From assembly GCA_022451445.1 (NCBI GenBank), contig JAKUSY010000015.1, positions 1 to 16,733 on the forward strand: DNA of 16,733 nucleotides, in the 5' to 3' direction. Origin of the DNA: Planctomycetota bacterium (GTDB lineage: Bacteria > Planctomycetota > UBA8108). Positions within the stretch are counted from its first letter, which is position 1. Each line of letters begins with the position of its first letter. This document shows positions 14,240 to 16,733 of the stretch, one piece after another. Under the pieces are notes generated by a model, which was given only the letters and a program-made list of their open reading frames with translations, searched no databases and was not told where the DNA came from. The position numbers and the translations under genes are program-made.

Positions 14240-15940
14240 TCAGGTAGAAAAATCCGCTCTGGAAATACTCATATGGCGCCTGAAATTCACGTCATCTCGT
14301 TCGGGGTGGTCCGCCCTGAAGTGGACCCCCCGGGATTCCCGTCGGCGCAACGCGCAATAGGTGAGAAGCCAGGAGGTCTGCAACATATTCTGCAGGGTCC
14401 AGCTCTCGACATCACGGAAATCCGCCGCCAGCGGATAGGCTGTCCAGGTCGAGAGTTGTTCGAGCGCGTTGGAGAGGTCCTCCCCATTGCGTTCGACTCC
14501 GACCTTGTACCACAGGAGGCTCTTGAGACTGGAGAGGAGGTCGGCAAGGTCCAGGTCGCCGCCGGGGTTTTTGGCCGCCTCAGCTGCCGGGCTGCCGCCG
14601 CCGGGGTCCACGGCCTGGCTCGGCTCCGGGCGGGCGATGCCGGCCGCCGCCCGGGCGGCCACGATGCCGCTGCGATGCCCGAAGACGAGGCCTTCAAGCA
14701 GGGAGTTGGAGCCGAGGCGGTTGGCGCCGTGGACTCTCGTACAGGCCGCCTCTCCCGCGGCCAGGAGGCCGGGAACGCTGGTGCGGCCGTGGGAGTCCGT
14801 GGAGATCCCGCCGATGGAGTAGTGCGCGCTGGGCCTCACGGGGAGCGGCTGGCTGAGGATGTCGATACCGAAGCTCCTGCTGAGCTCGAGTATTCTCGGG
14901 AAACGCTCCCGGATGCGTTCCGGGGCGATGGCGCCGAGATCGAGCCATACCTTGTTGTCCCCCGTCTCCTTCATGATCTCGAGAATGCTCCTGGAGACGA
15001 TGTCGCGTGGAGCGAGGTCGGCCAGCGGATGGAAACGTTCCATGAAGGCCTCCCCGGATTTCGTACGCAGCACTCCGCCCTCGCCGCGGATGGCTTCCGT
15101 GATGAGAAACCTGTCGGCCCCGGCGAGGTAGAGGGTCGTGGGATGAAATTGTATGAACTCGAGATCCAGGATCTTTGCCCCGGCCCTGAAGGCCATGGCC
15201 AGTCCGTCACCGGTGGCGACGGAAGGGTTTGTCGTCTCCCTGTAGAGCCTGCCTGCGCCACCCGTGGCGAGAATCGTCTGGCGCGCCCAGACAGCCTCGA
15301 GCTCTCCTGTTTCGTTCGCGACCAGGGCCCCGATACAGGCGCCCTCGCGGTCAAGAAGGTCGATCGCGAAGGTGCCCGGCCGGCAGAGGATGTTTTTGCG
15401 ATCCAGGACAGCTTCCACCAGTGAGCGCGCGATCTCCTGCCCCGTGGTGTCGCCACGGTGGAGTATTCTCGCGAAGGAGTGGGCGCCCTCCCGGGTGAGC
15501 TGCAGGCCGCCGTCGGTGTGCCTGTCGAAGCCGGTGCCGAGCTCGATAAGCCCCTTCACCCGGTCCACGCCTTCGGAGACCATGATGCGAAGGTTTTCTT
15601 CATCTGTGAGCCCCGCGGCAACCTCGATGGTGTCGTGTATATGGGCCTCGAGTGAATCACCCGTTCTTTCGGGCAGGACCACGGCCGCGATTCCTCCCTG
15701 CGCCCAGCGGGTCGCGGATTCTTCCAGGTCGCCCTTGGCCAGAACGAGGACCTCGAGATCCTGGTTTTCCGCGGCGCTCAGGGCAGAGGAGAGCCCGGCG
15801 ATGCCGCTTCCGATGATCAGCACATCGGTAAAGCGATGGGAGATGCGGGAGATCTCGAAGTCGGCCAGGTAGCGCCGGTTCATACCGGGTACACAGGCCC
15901 TGAGATCTTCGAGTAGAGGATTTTGCAGCGGGTCTGTCAT
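14240..15940 (-). CDS. nadB: L-aspartate oxidase
   Basis: NadB oxidises L-aspartate to iminoaspartate, which NadA converts to quinolinate for NAD synthesis. The 566-residue flavoprotein has the FAD dinucleotide-binding motif GSGIAGLSSAL (44-54), SATRWAQGGIAAV, FIQFHPTTL, the catalytic-region RDIVSRSI, PSAHYSIGGI (His373) and HGANRLGSNSLLEGLVFG. A fumarate-reductase-like C-terminal helical domain follows. Length is near the family's usual 510-560, with about 20 additional N-terminal residues before MNRRYL, which is an alternative start at residue 20. AAGG lies directly against the ATG at 15940, too close to be an ideal ribosome-binding site. nadA and nadC are not in this window. hflX follows after 3 nt, suggesting an operon. 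Confidence 0.95.
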   Translation of the reverse strand: MTDPLQNPLLEDLRACVPGMNRRYLADFEISRISHRFTDVLIIGSGIAGLSSALSAAENQDLEVLVLAKGDLEESATRWAQGGIAAVVLPERTGDSLEAHIHDTIEVAAGLTDEENLRIMVSEGVDRVKGLIELGTGFDRHTDGGLQLTREGAHSFARILHRGDTTGQEIARSLVEAVLDRKNILCRPGTFAIDLLDREGACIGALVANETGELEAVWARQTILATGGAGRLYRETTNPSVATGDGLAMAFRAGAKILDLEFIQFHPTTLYLAGADRFLITEAIRGEGGVLRTKSGEAFMERFHPLADLAPRDIVSRSILEIMKETGDNKVWLDLGAIAPERIRERFPRILELSRSFGIDILSQPLPVRPSAHYSIGGISTDSHGRTSVPGLLAAGEAACTRVHGANRLGSNSLLEGLVFGHRSGIVAARAAAGIARPEPSQAVDPGGGSPAAEAAKNPGGDLDLADLLSSLKSLLWYKVGVERNGEDLSNALEQLSTWTAYPLAADFRDVESWTLQNMLQTSWLLTYCALRRRESRGVHFRADHPERDDVNFRRHMSISRADFST

Positions 15941-16032
15941 CCTTGTGAGCGTCTTTGAGAAGTTTTCCGGGGGGCTTGAAACCCGCTAATCTGTCTGAAT
16001 CTGCATTCTTTTGCAACACGACATACACTTCA

Positions 16033-16078
16033 GGGGCGAGCGAGGGGGGTTATAGGCGCTTCGCTCCCCCGGGTTTTT
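16033..16078 (+). terminator. Terminator-like hairpin with T-tract, no gene visible upstream on this strand
   Basis: GGGG (16033-16036), a bulged C, and GAGCGA (16038-16043) pair with TCGCTC (16061-16066) and CCCC (16067-16070): ten base pairs around a 17-nt loop. GGG and five T's (16074-16078) follow. The shape is that of an intrinsic terminator or attenuator reading rightward. The GGGGGG in the loop offers a competing pairing with the C-run. Confidence 0.35.
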
Positions 16079-16209
16079 AATGAATCAGATTAAAACTAAA
16101 GCATAGTGGTGTATGGGTTTATGTTAACATGGAGACCCGCCTGGGGAGTCTTTCCCTGTTCCGGCTCTTTGCGGTATCCGATTTGCTGTTAAAGGGTACA
16201 GATGGGGCC

Positions 16210-16239
16210 TTTACAAGTACCGAAAAACAAAGGTTTTAT
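16210..16239 (+). promoter_or_regulatory. Candidate promoter for the pseudopilin gene
   Basis: TTTACA (16210-16215, five of six) and TTTTAT (16234-16239, four of six) are spaced 18 nt. Transcription would begin near 16246, about 60 nt before the ATG at 16308. The match is moderate and lies in a relatively AT-rich region. Confidence 0.3.
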
Positions 16240-16307
16240 CATTCTCGGACTAACCGGAAGGAACTTTCCACTCACTCTGCCTTGTGGACCGAAGAAGAAG
16301 AAGAGCT

Positions 16308-16733
16308 ATGGTTTTTCCCATTCCTGAATCCACACACGAAGGCCGCCGGCCGGATGATAACGCGCGGTCGAGCACTCGCCGAGATGGCATCGCCCTCATG
16401 GTGGTGATGGTCGTATTCGTCGTGCTGTCGATGGTGGTTACCCAGCTGACCTATTATACCGCCATGGAAGAGCAGGTTGCCCGTGTGCGTCACGGCGACA
16501 TCCAGGGCCAGGATGCTCTCTATTCGGTCGCGCAGCTTGTCATGGCGCAGTTGACCGAGGATCTCGTCCAGGACTATTCCGAGGGCGGTGCCCAGGAGAC
16601 CCCGGCTTCCAGTCCGGCAGCTCCCGGTGAAGGCGCCGGAGCCGCAGGGAGGGCGGCTGGAGGAGGCGGGGGCGCTGGGGGAAGGTTTGTCGCTCTTGAG
16701 ACCGGTCCGCAGGGAGCGGTGGGCGCGGGCGGG
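16308..16733 (+). CDS. GspK-like minor pseudopilin (type II secretion / type IV pilus-like), N-terminal part
   Basis: This frame is open to the window edge (142 residues visible), so the gene is truncated at its 3' end. After a 27-residue polar leader ending in RRDG comes a long hydrophobic helix (IALMVVMVVFVVLSMVVTQL, residues 28-47). A helical stretch then runs to about 90. The G|I junction looks like a prepilin peptidase site, and position 5 of the mature protein is Val rather than Glu, the hallmark of GspK tip pseudopilins; most others keep Glu5. From about 93 to 125 there is an Ala/Gly/Pro-rich low-complexity stretch (GAGAAGRAAGGGGGAGG) not usual in GspK. The start has a purine run (GAAGAAGAAGAAGAG) just upstream. 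Further secretion or pilus genes would be expected downstream. The pseudopilin class is fairly sure; GspK specifically is less so. Confidence 0.72.
   Translation, partial: MVFPIPESTHEGRRPDDNARSSTRRDGIALMVVMVVFVVLSMVVTQLTYYTAMEEQVARVRHGDIQGQDALYSVAQLVMAQLTEDLVQDYSEGGAQETPASSPAAPGEGAGAAGRAAGGGGGAGGRFVALETGPQGAVGAGG

Larger units (their letters stand above)
15941..16307. other. 367-bp intergenic region between nadB and the pseudopilin gene
   Basis: No convincing gene is found here. It should contain the nadB promoter (minus strand), for which I see only poor candidates. A GC-rich hairpin lies at 16033-16078 and an AT-rich stretch follows; bases 16081-16140 are about 38% G+C by my count, clearly below the neighbouring genes. 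A 92-codon plus-strand frame from 16129 overlaps the pseudopilin start in another frame and has no recognisable features, so it is not called. Confidence 0.6.

Noticed and set aside
14228..15424. 398-codon plus-strand open frame opposite nadB
   Set aside because: Antisense shadow of a well-supported L-aspartate oxidase; no domain, no ribosome-binding site, and it overlaps the nadB-hflX junction.
15941..16307. Possible riboswitch or tRNA in the long intergenic region
   Set aside because: No cloverleaf and no conserved c-di-GMP or other riboswitch core could be recognised by eye.
16129..16407. 92-codon plus-strand frame before and into the pseudopilin gene
   Set aside because: Overlaps the pseudopilin coding start in another frame, no recognisable features, and its second half is the shifted frame of a better-supported gene.
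1..16733. CRISPR arrays, insertion sequences, prophage or defence genes
   Set aside because: No regularly spaced repeats, no transposase or integrase, and every large gene is assignable to a housekeeping or envelope family except 6237-7040 and the DUF1844 gene.

Overview
This is an ordinary-looking, mostly housekeeping chromosomal segment of a high-GC, diderm (LPS-making) bacterium. KDO activation (KdsB) and two LptF/LptG-type permeases indicate an outer membrane with lipopolysaccharide. The DUF1844 protein with its N-terminal 'FVDEDWK' motif, the unusual membrane-anchored hypothetical protein, and an Ala/Gly-rich GspK-like pseudopilin suggest a planctomycete/PVC-like or other deep-branching Gram-negative lineage. 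That placement is an impression from family resemblance, not a result. I see no tRNA, rRNA, CRISPR array, transposase, phage gene or integrase.

Layout, left to right. (1) 1-301 (-): 5' part of an RNA 2',3'-cyclic phosphodiesterase (ThpR/LigT type), divergent from (2) kdsB (459-1259, +), pyrG (1337-2995, +) and a DUF1844 gene (3003-3503, +), which form one co-directional run. (3) Converging on this run and overlapping it by 157 bp is an lptF-lptG-type pair on the minus strand (6009 to 3347, ATGA overlap). (4) 6237-7040 (+): a single-pass membrane protein of unknown function. (5) 7060-9441 (-): an ECF sigma factor followed by a secreted gamma-glutamyltransferase. (6) 9574-10854 (+): an M19 membrane-type dipeptidase, divergent from the sigma factor. 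(7) 10870-11814 (-): thioredoxin reductase, divergent from (8) 11995-12870 (+): a CbpA-type DnaJ homologue. (9) 12890-15940 (-): nadB followed by hflX, almost abutting. (10) 15941-16307: a 367-bp gap with a terminator-like hairpin and an AT-rich leader. (11) 16308 to the end (+): the N-terminal part of a GspK-like minor pseudopilin, probably the first visible gene of a type II secretion or pilus cluster continuing beyond the window.

How the genes relate. KdsB makes CMP-KDO and PyrG supplies the CTP that KdsB consumes; the LptFG pair exports the finished LPS, so the left third has an envelope/LPS theme. In the middle, the sigma factor, gamma-glutamyltransferase, dipeptidase and thioredoxin reductase could form a thiol or glutathione-like peptide salvage neighbourhood: GGT removes the gamma-glutamyl group, an M19 dipeptidase can split the remaining Cys-Gly, and TrxB maintains dithiol status. 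This is inference from adjacency. NadB (quinolinate synthesis for NAD) and HflX (ribosome-associated GTPase) are coupled by position only.

Genes are packed tightly: convergent pairs are 15-19 bp apart or overlap, while divergent pairs are separated by about 130-230 bp that should hold the promoters. I found no clearly new multi-gene system. The items most worth a second look are the antisense tail-to-tail overlap of lptG and the DUF1844 gene, the GGT/sigma/M19 neighbourhood, the hairpin just before pyrG, the cysteine-rich hypothetical membrane protein, and the orphan hairpin plus AT-rich leader before the pseudopilin gene.
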